This document shows, one piece after another, positions 11,749-23,992 of a DNA stretch of 64,000 nt. The first letter of the stretch is position 1; every line of letters begins with the position of its first letter. The position numbers and the translations under genes are program-made. A model generated the notes under the pieces. The model was not told the DNA's origin and made no database searches. It saw only the letters and a list, made by a program, of their open reading frames with translations. The stretch comes from Takakia lepidozioides (taxonomy: Eukaryota > Streptophyta > Takakiopsida > Takakiales > Takakiaceae). The DNA is taken from NCBI GenBank assembly GCA_030704615.1, contig CM060732.1, positions 13,020,001 through 13,084,000 of the forward strand, written 5' to 3'.

Positions 11749-12400
11749 TAGTGTTGGACTGGTATGTCCATTTTTTAATACCAGACTGGTCCTGGTATGA
11801 AGGGCCCCACCCCTTTTTCATACCAGGCTGGTATAGGTATCTATACAGGTACGAGCAACTTGGGTATGAATCTGGTATGAGTAGTTGTACTTTGGGCTGT
11901 ATATGAGTATGGTACTGGTATTGCCCTTTCTCTGTAGTGATACTAGGGGGGTATGAGCACTGGTATGGTATTTCTACAGCTCACCATACATAGAAATAAA
12001 TGTCATTTAGCACATAGCTAATTTTAATCCAAGCCGTGAAACACTAGGCAAAGGTAACCCAAAGTAGCACGAAACAGCAAATGAAGTCTAAATTGCAACA
12101 TGGAGCCTTGAATTAACCAAATTGTAGTAGAGGGTATAACTAGCTGCACTAACATATATTCATACCTACCTCCATTTGCCATGAACTCACCGCAATACTG
12201 GTATGGGGACCATGCTATTCCTCCATATACCCAGACTGGTATGGTATGTGTGTGGGGAATCCTAAAGCCATACTCCCCCAGTACGTGTATCACATGGGTA
12301 CACTGGTTCTTTCATACCCGACTGGTATGTTCTTCAATATATATATATTCATACCTGTATTCCATACCTAGGTTAAACCAGGTATACCAGTCCAACACTG
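11749..12400. mobile_element. hAT-type MITE with 8-bp target duplication
   Basis: The left end reads TAGTGTTGGACTGGTAT (11749-11765) and the right end, reverse-complemented, reads CAGTGTTGGACTGGTAT (12384-12400): a 17-bp inverted repeat with one mismatch. The flanking octamer GTTGCCAC is present at 11741-11748 and again at 12401-12408. An 8-bp duplication and a YAGNG-type terminus are hallmarks of hAT elements. The 652-bp body has no transposase frame, so it is non-autonomous. It holds at least ten copies of CTGGTAT or its complement in both orientations, like the subterminal repeats bound by hAT transposases. Confidence 0.88.
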
Positions 12401-12408
12401 GTTGCCAC

Positions 12409-14488
12409 CAAACCTCATCTCTTGTTAAGGCCACTCATTAAACCACTCACATTCAGTTAGTTGAAGCTACATTGTTATTAGACCAAAGTGCTTCTAAAGT
12501 CCCTCCAACCGTTGGACTATTGTGGTTATCAATCTCAGTATTGTTTCTAATGCAATATAATGGATTACAAGAAAAAGTTGGTTATGTTATTGCTGGCCTT
12601 TTCTGGCTTTTTCCAAGCTTCTGACTCTTTTTGTTTTGTTGTTGGTTCTCTTCTGCGGAAGAGAGACTATGCATCATGTTTAAGTCAATGGAGAAAATGT
12701 GGTCAAAGAACTTTACACCGTGTCAAGGCTCCGTTAGGTGTGTTGTGCTGAGTCATGCCCCTTTATTCTCACCTCCCCTTTATGTTTTGCCAAAGGAAGA
12801 GAGCTCATAGGCTTGTTCTTCTTTGTGGTCCTAGGGTCACCAAGTGCCTTTGTAAGCCTTCCCTGCTGTTTTTTTTGTTTTTTCCACCTTTCTTAATGCA
12901 TTTCTGCCTTCTTTATTGGCTCTCTTGTAGAGAGAGACTTTGCCGAGACATGCAAGTCAATGGAGAAAATGTGGTCAAAGGACCTTATACCGCGTCAAGG
13001 CGCTGATTGGTGTGTTGTGCTGAGTCATGCTCCCTAGTCTTACCTTCCTCTTATTCTGTAAGAGTAGGGAATTAGTAGTTAGGGGCTTCTCTCGTTGACA
13101 CCCTTGTTTTTAAATTTGTTTTAAAAAAAAAAAAAACTGGAAAGGGGCGGACTTGTTCCCAAGTGTGTTATTTGTAAAACAAGTGAGAAATAAAAAATGA
13201 AAGCTTAGGTTTCTCGCAGAGATATATTTCAAAGGATGTAGGGGGATGAGGGTAAACTTTGAGCCTGCCCTTCAATATATATATATATTACAGAAAATAT
13301 TTTTCATTCTCAGATTTAACCCTTGCTCTATGACTGAGATTCCGTCGGACTTAAGATGAATAAAGCTGCTGCTGTAACGTGCATGGCTGTCCCATCTCTG
13401 ATGCTAAGGTATCAATGCCTCTGGTCCCTTTTCTTAAAATGACAAAAGTAAACTGAAAAGAGACAATAATAAATATATGTAAAAAGACCTTTATTTCTTT
13501 ACAATGTGTTATTTTTCCTATATGGGCAATGTAATTTGGAACTCATTCCAAGTTGTTTCGTAATTTTTGGAGTAGTCACGAGTTAGTTATGAATTTTTAC
13601 CTGGTGAGAAGTAGACTCACCCATTGCGTGTCTTGTGGGACCTCATGATCCGACGGATTTGCAATACTTTGATGTTGGAAATGGGGGCCTTCTATAGGTG
13701 ACGGTTTTAGGTGGGGTGTTGGAATTGGTTGAGGTTACCGTAGTGTCACTTCATCCCTGCCTTTCATTGGAAGGTGGACACTTTGAACCCTAGACCACCC
13801 AGGTTATGCACAAGGCACAAACACCCAAATAGTTTAGCAGGTGAAACTGATATAAACATGGTGGTCCGCCACATGTGGCCCAGACAGGGTACGTGTGCTA
13901 GGATGCGCTGCTGATCATATAAGTCTAGGGAATACCAAAAAGGCCGTGCTACACAGATAATTTTCTAAAATATTGTAAGTATTTGGGCCCCCTCAGTTTT
14001 GCAAAATTGAATAAAACTTCAGCTCTCTTTTGGGCCCAGCCACAGAACTTAACACCTTCCCACAAATTTCGAGCATGTTTGGAGTAGAAATTGCCCAAAC
14101 GTTTTTAGATGTAAATCCGATGGGTGGAGATGCACCGACCAGATCTCCTCTGCCCGGGATTCTTCATGGAACCCCAAGAATTCCTTCTCTAAAACAACAC
14201 CCTCATCCAGATGGCCAGCTGGACCCGGAGGTTCTGTGGGAGATGCCATAGCCGTCCTGGCTTACTAGAGGATGGGCAGCCTGGCCCTTGAGTGGCCGTA
14301 TTTTCTTAGGGTCCTTCAGACTTCTACTAATATATTCAGCATTGCATGATAGAATTCATCATAGTTAACCACAGTTAGTTATGGCTGGCTAAAGTTAACC
14401 AGCTATGAACATGCGGTACCCTTCATAAGGTATATTTACATACCTACCCGCCTTATTGTTCCGTCAGCCATAACTAACTTTCCAATGG
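12409..14488. other. Non-coding, with a diverged tandem duplication
   Basis: No gene is recognised. A block of about 120 bp near 12655-12785 recurs near 12930-13055 (offset 272 bp). Shared strings include AAGTCAATGGAGAAAATGTG and GGTGTGTTGTGCTGAGTCAT. A poly(A) stretch follows near 13121-13136. A 73-codon frame at 14030-14251 has no recognisable features. Confidence 0.55.
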
Positions 14489-14720
14489 GTTGCCTAGAGG
14501 AATAGCGTCCGCAGTGCCAATTGGGCTCAAATCCCAGCATGGCACATTTGTTGTTGTTGTAGGAATGTTGTCCGCGTTTATATACCAAGTCCCATGATGG
14601 TAAGTGCGCTCAACTGTATAATAAGTAATCATGTAGATATATTTGTCTAGCACGACCTTTTTGTATTAGGTCAAGTCCCCATGACTGTGAGGCGCCTCTC
14701 ACCAGGGCAGAGTCCGAGGG
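14489..14720 (+). mobile_element. Possible tRNA-derived SINE
   Basis: TTGCCTAGAGG near 14490 resembles an RNA polymerase III A box. GGGCTCAAATCCCAG about 45 bases later resembles a B box (consensus GGTTCGANTCC). It is followed by TTGTTGTTGTTG, a simple 3' motif common in SINEs. Neither box is perfect and no target duplication was found, so this is tentative. The right boundary is arbitrary. Confidence 0.35.
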
Positions 14721-16721
14721 AAGGGGCAGAAAATCCAGGAAAGACCGAGGGCCAGGATTTTACCAGTTGTAAAGACACCGGTGGTCGGGGCGGGCAGAAT
14801 TCCATCATCTGCGATCTGTAGGGAGAAATTCCTGTTTGGGAAGCCTTGATTTTAAGAGAGCGAAAATTAGGTCAGGGCATTACGGTATCCCCTATACATA
14901 CTCATATGATCAGCAGAGCATCGTAGCACACATACCCTACCTGGGGAGGACCACCATGCACAATCAACGGCAATCCGTTGTAGATTATTTGTGGGATATT
15001 GTGCCGTACCACATTAACAACTGCTGTGTTCCTCCATCTTCATTCATTCATTCATTCGTACATTCTTTCTTCGTAATATTTCTCATATACTCCGGGGTGC
15101 GACGCTGTTTCATGGACGAAATTAGGGTTGTAATATTTCACGTACAATATATCTGTTGTAGAATAATGTGGTAGAAATGGAGTACAGAATATATATGTAT
15201 ATATATAGAGATTTAGAAGTGTAATGAAGTGTGGGGATGGACGATAGAAAGATGGACGTTCTCACATGTTGAAATCTAGGAAAGCCTGACTGATATATTT
15301 GCGCCGTCACCTTTTCCTGACAAGCATTGGAGCGAGAAATGCCAGATCCACGAACTTCGACTAGATTGTTAGCGTACTTGAGACAACCGAGTTAGATCGA
15401 TCCTATCAGTCTCCGCATCAGTGCACTGGGGAGAGAGGGGAGTACTGTAGGGGGGAAGAGGGAGAGGAGGGGAGAGAGATACTCAACTGGCAGCGGATTA
15501 GCAAGGTGGGTATGGGTCTAGTTAATTGGGGATAATTAGGCATCTTCTCGAAAGCTTCTCATTTCGATGGTAGATATTGGTACCGTGCACAGTGCTGTCT
15601 GAGCTGATCAAACTCGAAGAGAAGACTGAAGAGGATTGATCGGACTGCACATTTGCGATAGCTGCGACAATATAGATCTGCCGATAGACTGCATGTTTTG
15701 AGAATCAAACTAGTCTGCACTGTCAAAGACAGTTCCCCTTATCCCACTTAAAGGCGTTTTAGAAAATCCATTGCTTGGTCATACTGAAATTTAGTTGAGG
15801 ATAAATTCTAGTGACATCACAGCCGATTTAACCTTGAATGTTAGTGATGACCTCCCAGCAGCTACAGATTCCACCACTTCATTCCGCAGCCACCTTGTCT
15901 CAAACGGAGGAAGAGAAGGCTCTAGTTGCGAGAGGATATGTGGCCTGCAGGCGATGCACCATCAAATGCTATAGAACGCATAGAGGTTCGCCGAAGGCAT
16001 CAGAGAGGAAACTGTGCATTGGTCACTCCACAATCGCACTTGTGGATCCAACCCTATTGCCACAGCGAGCTCCTTACTTTATGAAGACAGTGATGCCTAC
16101 GACTGTCAGACCACGGAATAGTGAGTTGGTATGCCCTCCATCAACTTGACTTCCCCTTGTGATTGATGTAGTCATCACAAAATTCTCCGGGGGATTATGA
16201 ACATAGGTTCGGGCGACGGTATCCCAGGTATGCTCCCCTCAAAAGTGTATCGTATACATCCGTGAGGATCGCTGCAGCTCCTGTACGGAATACTGTGTTA
16301 ACGTCCACGTGTGGAACCATATAAACACTAGTGGCGATCGGGAGTTCACTTGCTGCCGTGCCCATCCAAGCTCATGCTAGAGCTCATGGCATCACGTTAC
16401 GCAGAAAGCAGTGTAGGCTTATATGATTCTGCAACTTGCAGTGACTTCGTGCGTGATCTTCTGCACATTCATATCTGTCACCTAGTAGGAACACAATGTT
16501 CACAATTATAATCCAAAATTCTATGTCGTACGGTCGATCAAATGGAAGTACACTACCTGATTTTATCAAATGTCCATGTACACAAGTATCTGAGAGGAAG
16601 CTATTTGGTCACTGATCTAAGTCTACTGAATTTTCATACGTAGTGTTTCCAATGAGTTGCAAGTCTTGATAATTATATATTGTATATGCTAGCTAGCCAA
16701 AGTTGGTAGTTTCGACAAACA
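14721..16721. other. Upstream region of the B3 gene; no certain gene
   Basis: A purine-rich tract lies near 15430-15480 (GGAGAG repeats). A 103-codon plus-strand frame at 15838-16149 contains CRRCTIKC but matches no domain I know. It could be an upstream exon of the B3 gene or chance. AT repeats occur near 15190-15210. Confidence 0.4.
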
Positions 16722-17891
16722 GTGTACTTCAAACATGTTCTCAAGTCCAGAATTGATGAGCTCTTCAGATCCAAATGCAACCTCGTGTGTCTTCTGAATT
16801 TTGACTTGCTCGATTTCGGATGTCTCCAGCATATACCAGCCTTTTTCTTTAGGCTCCACGGTGACAAGTTCCAGAAGTTCGTTCTTCTTCGGGGACCAAG
16901 CGGCCAAGTATGGCCTGTGAATGTGTGTGTTAGCTGTGGCAGCACCGGCAGGCACACGGTGAGATTCTCACGAGGTTGGAGAGCCTTTGCAACTGACCTG
17001 GGTATGGAGGTGGGAGACCAGCTCATTTTCACTCTCTATGGGTTCTCGCGCTTCGCGGTTCAAGTGATGGAAAAGACAGGCAGGGAGAGAGGGAGCGCTC
17101 TCACTGCAAGAAGTGGTTGGAGCTTCAGGGCTGAAAAGGGGGAGGAGAGAGCTGAGGCACTGTCTATTACTTCTCGAGAAAGGAAGATGTTCTATATCGA
17201 TTGGAAGGGAAAAGTGGTCAGTGAGAGCGCCCCGACAAGCCAAAAGTCGGAGTGCGACGAGATATCCAGGATGTTGAGTTCTACGACGGCTAAGGGGAAC
17301 GGACAGAACTTGGTTCGGGATCAAGTTTTGGACGAAGAGCCAATGTCCGTTAGAATGACTTGTAGTTCCGATCTTGAAACCAACCCAGAAACATCTCGCA
17401 CTCGTCCTCGTTTGCTGGAGAATCGAAAAGTATCCGGTGTAAGAAAACGTTTTCTGTCATCCAGTCGCTGCGCCTTTGTTAAAGACAAGGAGCGCATTAC
17501 CCCTCGTAATATTCTGGACTGGATTATCAAATGGGAGCTCAAGGAGAAGACCATGGCTCAGGCAAGGCTCTGGGCCCAGGCTGAGCTCAACAGGCAGACA
17601 GATGAAACCAATACAGCGGATTTGTTGAGGAACACCGGAACTGTAGATAGCCCAATCGTTCTCAGTGATGCCACCGACCTCCCCTTGAATTCTTCCCGAA
17701 GTCTCAGCCTTGGGCCGGCGGCTCCAAAAAGCAACTCACTGTACAAGGAATGCGTCGATCCTGATGGCCGCCCCGTCTTAGAGATTCTTGATAGCGAGAA
17801 TGAAGAGGAAGAACCAGAGTATATGGATGACCGGGGTGGCAACTGGCCGACATGGATGGATATATTTACTCACAAATCTAGTACAAACTGA
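16722..17891 (+). CDS. B3 DNA-binding domain protein (single exon seen)
   Basis: This 389-codon frame encodes a plant-specific B3 domain at about residues 30-120. Recognisable blocks are HIPAFFFRLHGD, VLLRGPSGQVWPV, RFSRGWRAFATD and VGDQLIFTLYGFSRFAVQV, the order and spacing of REM/VRN1-type B3 domains that bind DNA in the nucleus. The remaining 270 residues are Ser-, Arg- and Glu-rich and look disordered, ending in an acidic stretch (ENEEEEPEY) and a short WPTW motif. The first 20 residues do not look like B3 sequence. The true start may lie in an upstream exon joined through a splice acceptor, or at a later codon. No stop or frameshift is seen. It is the only host-like gene in the window; whether it is expressed cannot be told. 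Confidence 0.78.
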   Translation: MYFKHVLKSRIDELFRSKCNLVCLLNFDLLDFGCLQHIPAFFFRLHGDKFQKFVLLRGPSGQVWPVNVCVSCGSTGRHTVRFSRGWRAFATDLGMEVGDQLIFTLYGFSRFAVQVMEKTGRERGSALTARSGWSFRAEKGEERAEALSITSRERKMFYIDWKGKVVSESAPTSQKSECDEISRMLSSTTAKGNGQNLVRDQVLDEEPMSVRMTCSSDLETNPETSRTRPRLLENRKVSGVRKRFLSSSRCAFVKDKERITPRNILDWIIKWELKEKTMAQARLWAQAELNRQTDETNTADLLRNTGTVDSPIVLSDATDLPLNSSRSLSLGPAAPKSNSLYKECVDPDGRPVLEILDSENEEEEPEYMDDRGGNWPTWMDIFTHKSSTN

Positions 17892-19744
17892 AGGAAGCCA
17901 ACCTCCATAATAACCAGAAGGAAATTTGCTGACTCAGGAATAGAGTGTCAATCACAAAGAAGGGCAATAGACTGTGCATCTTATCTCTAGAGGGCCTGGG
18001 AAGGCAGAAGTATGTAGTTTCAGGCACTCTACTTTGAGATTTTTTTGTCGATTTGAAGGGCATTTTGGTGGCCATCTCAAATCTCGCCTTTCACATTTGC
18101 ATGCCAAAAAGCATTTGGATACTTTCATCTGGTGGGTATATATATTTAACATTTTCAAGGACATATTTCCTTTGAGATCTGTAGGTGGAAGGGCATATAC
18201 CTTTATGTGTGAAAGCCACCTTTCCAAACTCGACATGGATTAGAATCCGTCTTAAAATTACAGCCTTGGAACTTTCAGGCTGCTTCAGCTATGTCGCATG
18301 TTGCATCTCTTTAGCTTGTGCATTGATCATAGGTAAAAGGAATAAACCATCGATCAAGCTGAGGCCATGGCACAGTGATGACTGTCCAGGCCTCTCTGTC
18401 TGGGAAGTCATGTTTCCTCTCTGTTGCTTCAAGCTTTTCTGCAAGGCAAGATGTGCGTGGCAACAGGTCTGAATGTACCCTTGTTCTGTCATGTGCTGTG
18501 TCATCCTTTGAATTTGTCAGATCACGCTGTTGCATTTTGGGGTATGCAGACCATCCCCTTCCCCCAAACAGCAGTAGAAAACTCAATGGTAGACAAGGAA
18601 AAAACTCTGCTTCTGAAAGCCTTCAGGCCCTCCAACCCAGAGGCACTAGACAGCGCTTGACGCCAACCCATCTTACATACTAACCATCTGATAGCATCTC
18701 AGCTTCTCCCACTATTACAGGTAGCTGCAGGCGATTTGCAATGGACATAAAACAGACACAATCCAACCTCCATGTCAAACAGGAAAGTCCCATCACTATT
18801 AAAACAATCCTCTCCATGACACAGCCATTGACTTTCTAAGAATGATTGCTGGGGGCCCTGGCAAACCATGACTGAAAAAAAGGCAACTTTGCATGTGACA
18901 TAACCCAAAGGAGAAATAGGAAGGAAAGGCAGCAAACAAATACACAGAAAAAATGACTTCAATTGGAGTCATTAGATTTGATTTGTAAAGCTCTCCACCA
19001 AATATTGAGGATGATTAGGGACTATACATGTGAGAGCAAGAACTGCCTCATCGCAACCCTTAGGACAGCTAATGTGCATCAGATGTACCTCACAAAGGAG
19101 GGGAGGTCATTGCGCATCTCCGCCAAGCAGTCAAATATTCGTTCCATTTGCCTTTCTACAGGGAGCCCTATCAGCCCCTTCATCTGCACCACACTCCAGC
19201 CTGTCCCCTTTTTAAACCAATATCCTCTACCTCTGGATCATTTTCTGTACATATGTTGGATGGCAGACAAATGAGATAAAGACAGCCATTTGCTCTCTTG
19301 AAATGGGGGGATATGGAGACAAAAGAAAGAGATGTACCTCAATGTGATCACTTTCATAGGTCAGGGAGGCACGAAGAGAGTCTGAAGTTTTAGCACAGGT
19401 CAGCATGTCAAAATTTCAAGCTCCATGCTGGTTTCCATTACAACTGTCTTGCCCCTTGTCCGAATACGATGAATACCAAGGTCCGCTGCTATCCGTTTCA
19501 CATACATGGTCTTCAATAACATCTGACAACCACGGATGAATACCTGAGTGTGAGAGTGAGAATATCAGCAACAACAGTCATACATTAGTCTACCAGGCAG
19601 GAGATACAAGTAGCAAGCCATTCGCCAACCATTCACTTTGGAGGCCTTCTCACTGGCTCTGATTCATCAGAATACCGTAGCCTCATATTTAAAAGGAAAA
19701 CAAACATAAATTGAAATAAAAACAAGTAAATAAACTGACGGATC
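17892..19744. other. 3' flank of B3 gene; no gene recognised
   Basis: Several frames of 60-100 codons overlap on both strands but none has a recognisable domain or codon pattern. The part just after 17891 probably includes the 3' UTR of the B3 gene. I see no repeats or element termini before the LINE tail. Confidence 0.5.
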
Positions 19745-19764
19745 TTTTTTTTTTTTTTTTTTTT
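19745..19764 (-). repeat. Poly(A) tail of the LINE
   Basis: Twenty consecutive T residues on the plus strand, directly followed by the LINE 3' UTR. Their survival suggests insertion was not very ancient, although the coding region is broken. Confidence 0.75.
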
Positions 19765-20417
19765 GGCACAAGGGGGAGCAGGGGCCCTTTTAATCAAATT
19801 AAATGAAACAAAGGTTCACATTAAGGTGGAAAAAATAACCACCAGGGAGGCCGTAGAGGCTCCCTGAGGGGGAACTTCCCCCTGACCAAGCATACTAGCT
19901 AAGAGCAAATGAAGCGGAGGAGCTGGAAAAAGATGTGTGCAACTAGTGCATGAGGAGAGATAAAGCACGTGAGCCTAAAGAGCAAGGCTGATAAGCAGCC
20001 AAGGAGAAAGATAACACTGAGAACAGCTGCCTGGTGGCAAAAGTAGTACCCAAGTCTGGAGCAGGGAGAAGTTTGAGAAAAGATTCTTGAGCTACATGCT
20101 AAAAACGCAATTGAGTCCTAGACTTGGCAACTCGAGGCTTCTTGTGCCTCCAGTTGAAGTCCACATCGTCCCCATCACCAGGGGATATCCCATGAATTGG
20201 GAGTGGAGACTTTCCAGCAGTACCGCATGTTGGGAAGACACGTTCCGAGAATGTCATTTTTACCCCAGGACTGTTGAAAGCTATTGATGAGCTGCCTGCC
20301 ACGTTGTTCTGAAGATCTGGAAACAGCTGCACACAACATATCCCAAGCCTTCCTTCCCTCAGTAAGCAAGTCTTGATAAATGCAAAAAAGCACATACCTG
20401 CCCCTGGGGGGTGTCCC

Positions 20418-23400
20418 TTAAAACACAAGAGCACATCTAACCTTCCAGAGGTTCCATAAGGTTAAAGCTCTTAGACTTGCCCACACAGGGCAAACAGATG
20501 GCACGTGAGCAGGCAAGAAATTCAAGAGCAGAAGAGAGGAGGGGGCTGGGGATGGAAAAGACTCCCAACATGAGTAAAAGTGTAACACAGCTCTCCAAAC
20601 TCTAGCAGGGAAGGGGCAGTCTGCCAGGCAGTGCTCGATGGACTCAGGGTGTGACATGCACAAACCGCAAGTAGCATTGTTGAATAAGGTCTTGGCATTG
20701 ACAGGCAAGATTCTATGAGCCAGCTTCCACAAGAAGCCTAAGATTTTGGTAGCCCTTTGTTTTTTCCATATATCTTTCCACACCGAGTCCCAATTGGCTG
20801 ATGACAGATTCAAATGCCCCCACTTTTCGGACCACCTAGAGAAGAAGGTTGTCATGGGTCTCAACAACTAGTAACCTAACTTCACTGAATAAGCAAAGAA
20901 AGGGGAGTGGTGTTCATCCTTCCAGCTCCATTCCCCGGGGTCGAACTGTAAAGCAGCCAATAGATAGCGTAGAAACCAAGTGAAACTGGAGTGCAAGGCC
21001 CATTGCAATTCCCCCCCCTGCGGTGGGGCTGGGTTGGCATTTCCTTTGTCATCAAGCACCCTTATGGGGTACAGAAATTGCTTGTGCAAATCCGCATAGC
21101 CTGTCAGCTGCAGGTTGCCCTCACAGTCTGAAATGAACTGAATTCCAGAGGCTATTTGATCATTCATAGAAAGGACCAGCATGACAGTACCACTCCGTTG
21201 GTTGTTGCAGCTGTCCAAGTTGGCAAGTCACCTCCATTTCTTAGCAGGTCAGTTATGGAATTTGGCACATCTGCAGAAGAGAAGGCCATGCAGCAGCTCG
21301 TCTGGCCCCTACACTCTGTGTCACTGCAGCTGGAGATAGGTAAGTGCCCTGTTCCCAAGTATTGTCAGATAACTAAGACCTTAGTGCTCCCAGAAGACCC
21401 ACTTTGTTCTCTGTAGGGACAGTGTTTGCGAGTTGAAAACCTTGTTCCAAAACAGAGGTTGTCGCCAGGCCTCTGCAAAGTTTGCTGGTGGTCTTTGCGT
21501 AAGCTTGTCCCTAAGAGACTGCCAAGCAGCCCATATGGATTGCCATGGGCGGGATCCCAAGTGCACATTCACATTTTTCCCTTGAACAATCCAGCGAAGT
21601 GAATCTGCCCACAAGTGGGATGAAGAGGGTTTGGCACCCATCAAGTAAGGCTGGATCAATTTACTCCATGGGCTGTGACGGTGCGTAATGGCCCTAGGGA
21701 TCCACTTGGCTAAAAGAGCCTTGATGTGTGCCACTGGATCCAAAATTGCAAGCCCCCCTTTCTTTTTTGGTTGGCAGAGTTGCTCCCAAGAAAGCATAGC
21801 CCGTCTTACCGGAGTTTGCACTGTTGCGCCCCAGATAAAATTCCGAATAAGAGCTTTTATCTCTTTCACCATAGAGGTACCTGGGTCCCACACTGCTGCA
21901 GAGAACCAACAAGAGGCCAGTAGAACCTGGTTTGCCACCAGTGCCCATCCAGCAATTGAGAGCATGGAGGAGCTCCAATGGGCAAGAGATCTTTTCAATC
22001 TGGAAAGTACGTTCTGCATTCTGCTCTGTTGGGACACATTAATTCCAACCTGATGGCCCAGCAGCGTGTGGGATTCCCCTTCCTGAAGCCATTGGAGGCC
22101 AATGTCTTCCCCCCAAGCAGCACAGTGAGCAGAGGAAGCTTGACTCTGCAACACCAAGAGAAGTCCCACCGACTTTCCCCAATTGATTTTCAAGCCAGAG
22201 CCAAGACAAAAAATGTGCAGGGCTTGAAGTGCATGATCAATGTTGTCCCGGGATGAATTGTCCAGCAGTAAGGAGGAATCATCAGCATACATTGACAGCT
22301 TCACCATTTCCGGCAGGAAGGTAGGTAAATGAAGGCCACAATGTCTTGCCTGGCTTCAAACAAGTGCCCAAGAGAATCTGCCACAATGAGAAAGAAGAAA
22401 GGTGCCAAAGGGCACCCTTGTCTCACCGACCTAGTAATAGGGAAGGATTGGGAGATAACAACATTCACCATTACCTTACTAGAGGCAGACTGAAGAAGGA
22501 TCCTTACCCAAGACAAGAACTGACCACCTAAACCTGTTTTTTCCAAAGCAGCGAGGAGGAAGGTCCAGTCAATAGAGTCAAAAGCTTTTTCAAAATCCAA
22601 CATCAAGAAAGCAAGAGGCCGATTGTTCAGATTTGCCCGGTGAAGCGCTTCATGGGCCAACAGGATGTTATCCAAGATCATACGGTCTTTAAGAGAACCG
22701 GTCTGCTCTTTTCTGATGATCTGAGGCAGCAAGGGCTGGATTCTCAAAGCAAGCGCCTTGGCTATAATCTTGTATGTAGAGTTGAGTAGGGTGATAGGTC
22801 GGTAATTGGTTACGTTGTCCCTCTCCCCCTTTTTGTAGATGAGAGTGATAAGGCTTTCGGAGATCTGAGAGGGCATCACCTGCTTCTGGAGGATGTCGTT
22901 GGCCATACCCAGAAAGTCATCTCCAAGAGTTCCCCACAAAGATTTGAAAAGCTCAATGGGCAGACCATTCTGGGCTTTTAAGGGATGTCAGGGCATCTAC
23001 TGCCTTACCCGGCTCAGACTCAGTAAAGGGTTTTGCTAACTTGGATTTATTTGCAGCAGATAGGGCACAGGGTATATTTCTCAAGAGATCAGCATTTATT
23101 GCTTCGTTTATCTCTGGAGTGTGCTTTTTTTTTTCAAAGAGTTGTTTGAAGAAGCCTGCTGCAATGGTGGCCATCTTCTTCGGGACAACACTTGGAATGC
23201 CAGCATCATCACGTAAAGAGGGGATCAAAGTAGAAGCATGACGCTGAGTAGCTTTAGCAAAGAAATATTTAGACATTTTTTCCCCCTTCAGCAACCAATT
23301 TACCCCTGCCTTGACCCCTACTGAACTGCTCCCTGGAATGTAACAACAAAGAGAGATTCTTCTTGGCTGTTTTGTATTTCTGGTAGGGAAGTCAAGTAAG

Positions 23401-23465
23401 TGGCAGGGAGGTAAGGAATGGCGATGACCCTCGGTTTCCACATCACACCCTCTTTGTGACCCCAA
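20418..23465 (-). pseudogene. LINE ORF2 remnant: reverse transcriptase and zf-RVT
   Basis: In minus-strand order: NWLLKGEKMSKYFFAKAT (the segment before the RT), then LITLIYKKGERDNVTNYRPI, a FEKAFDSIDW block and QGCPLAPFFF. The catalytic YADD follows at 22279-22290. Next comes the long C-terminal region with GGLAILD and HRILPVNAKTLF, and a CGLC...ESIEHCLADC zinc-binding motif (zf-RVT) near 20620-20690. The protein would copy element RNA at a nicked target. It is broken into at least four frames (22953-23465, 22301-22939, 21381-22307, 20418-21218) by stops and frameshifts, and it lacks the endonuclease. Confidence 0.85.
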
Positions 23466-23992
23466 TCGTGGATCCAGGGGAAGATGAAGACCTTGACCGC
23501 AGACATCTGCGTGTTGAATTTAAGAGCCAGCTCTGCTTCCTCCGATGAACTGAAAAGGGCCAAATAGAAACCTCTACCCATGGAGAGGCAATAGTGATGG
23601 GGAAGACCTCCCTCCGCTCCGAGGTGCTCCACTATCCAAGTGCGTACCGAATTCCTGGATTTAAGTTTCCCAGGGAAATAGATGAGGATCCCTCTTTGCG
23701 TGAGTTTTTCCATCTGTGTTTTGAGTTTTCCCTTGTCCAATTGCAGAACTGGCTGATTGGTGACCATCTGGGGTATAGAGTCGTCCCATAATGCATCCTT
23801 TGCCCTAGGAGATTGCACGTATGTGGATGGGCTTGGGCCTTTGCCCAAAATGGAATCGCTCGAACCGTTGGAAGTCAGATAATTTTTAACAATCTATTTT
23901 GTCTTCCCTCCGCTTACCGCCAGAGCAGAACCAGGTCGTCTTGCAGAGCCTCCTCTGCTTCCGCGTCTACTTGAAGTTCCCCTAGTGCTCAT
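23318..23992 (-). pseudogene. LINE ORF1 with DUF4283-like domain
   Basis: The likely start is ATG at 23990-23992, giving MSTRGTSSRRGSRGGSARR, a basic N-terminus. An in-frame TAG after about 32 codons interrupts it, and the same frame continues open to 23318. The middle (LKSRNSVRTWIVEHLG, GRGFYLALFSSSEEAELALK, FIFPWIHDWGH) matches the DUF4283 domain found in plant L1 ORF1 proteins, an RNA-binding fold. The C-terminal part past the domain is out of context, consistent with the deletion that removed the ORF2 endonuclease. Confidence 0.7.

Noticed and set aside
15838-16149. 103-codon frame upstream of the B3 gene
   Set aside because: Contains CRRCTIKC but no known zinc-finger spacing; it could be chance, so it is not called as a gene.
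16673-17032. Minus-strand frames opposite the B3 domain
   Set aside because: Shadow frames; the plus strand encodes a clear B3 domain with conserved motif order.
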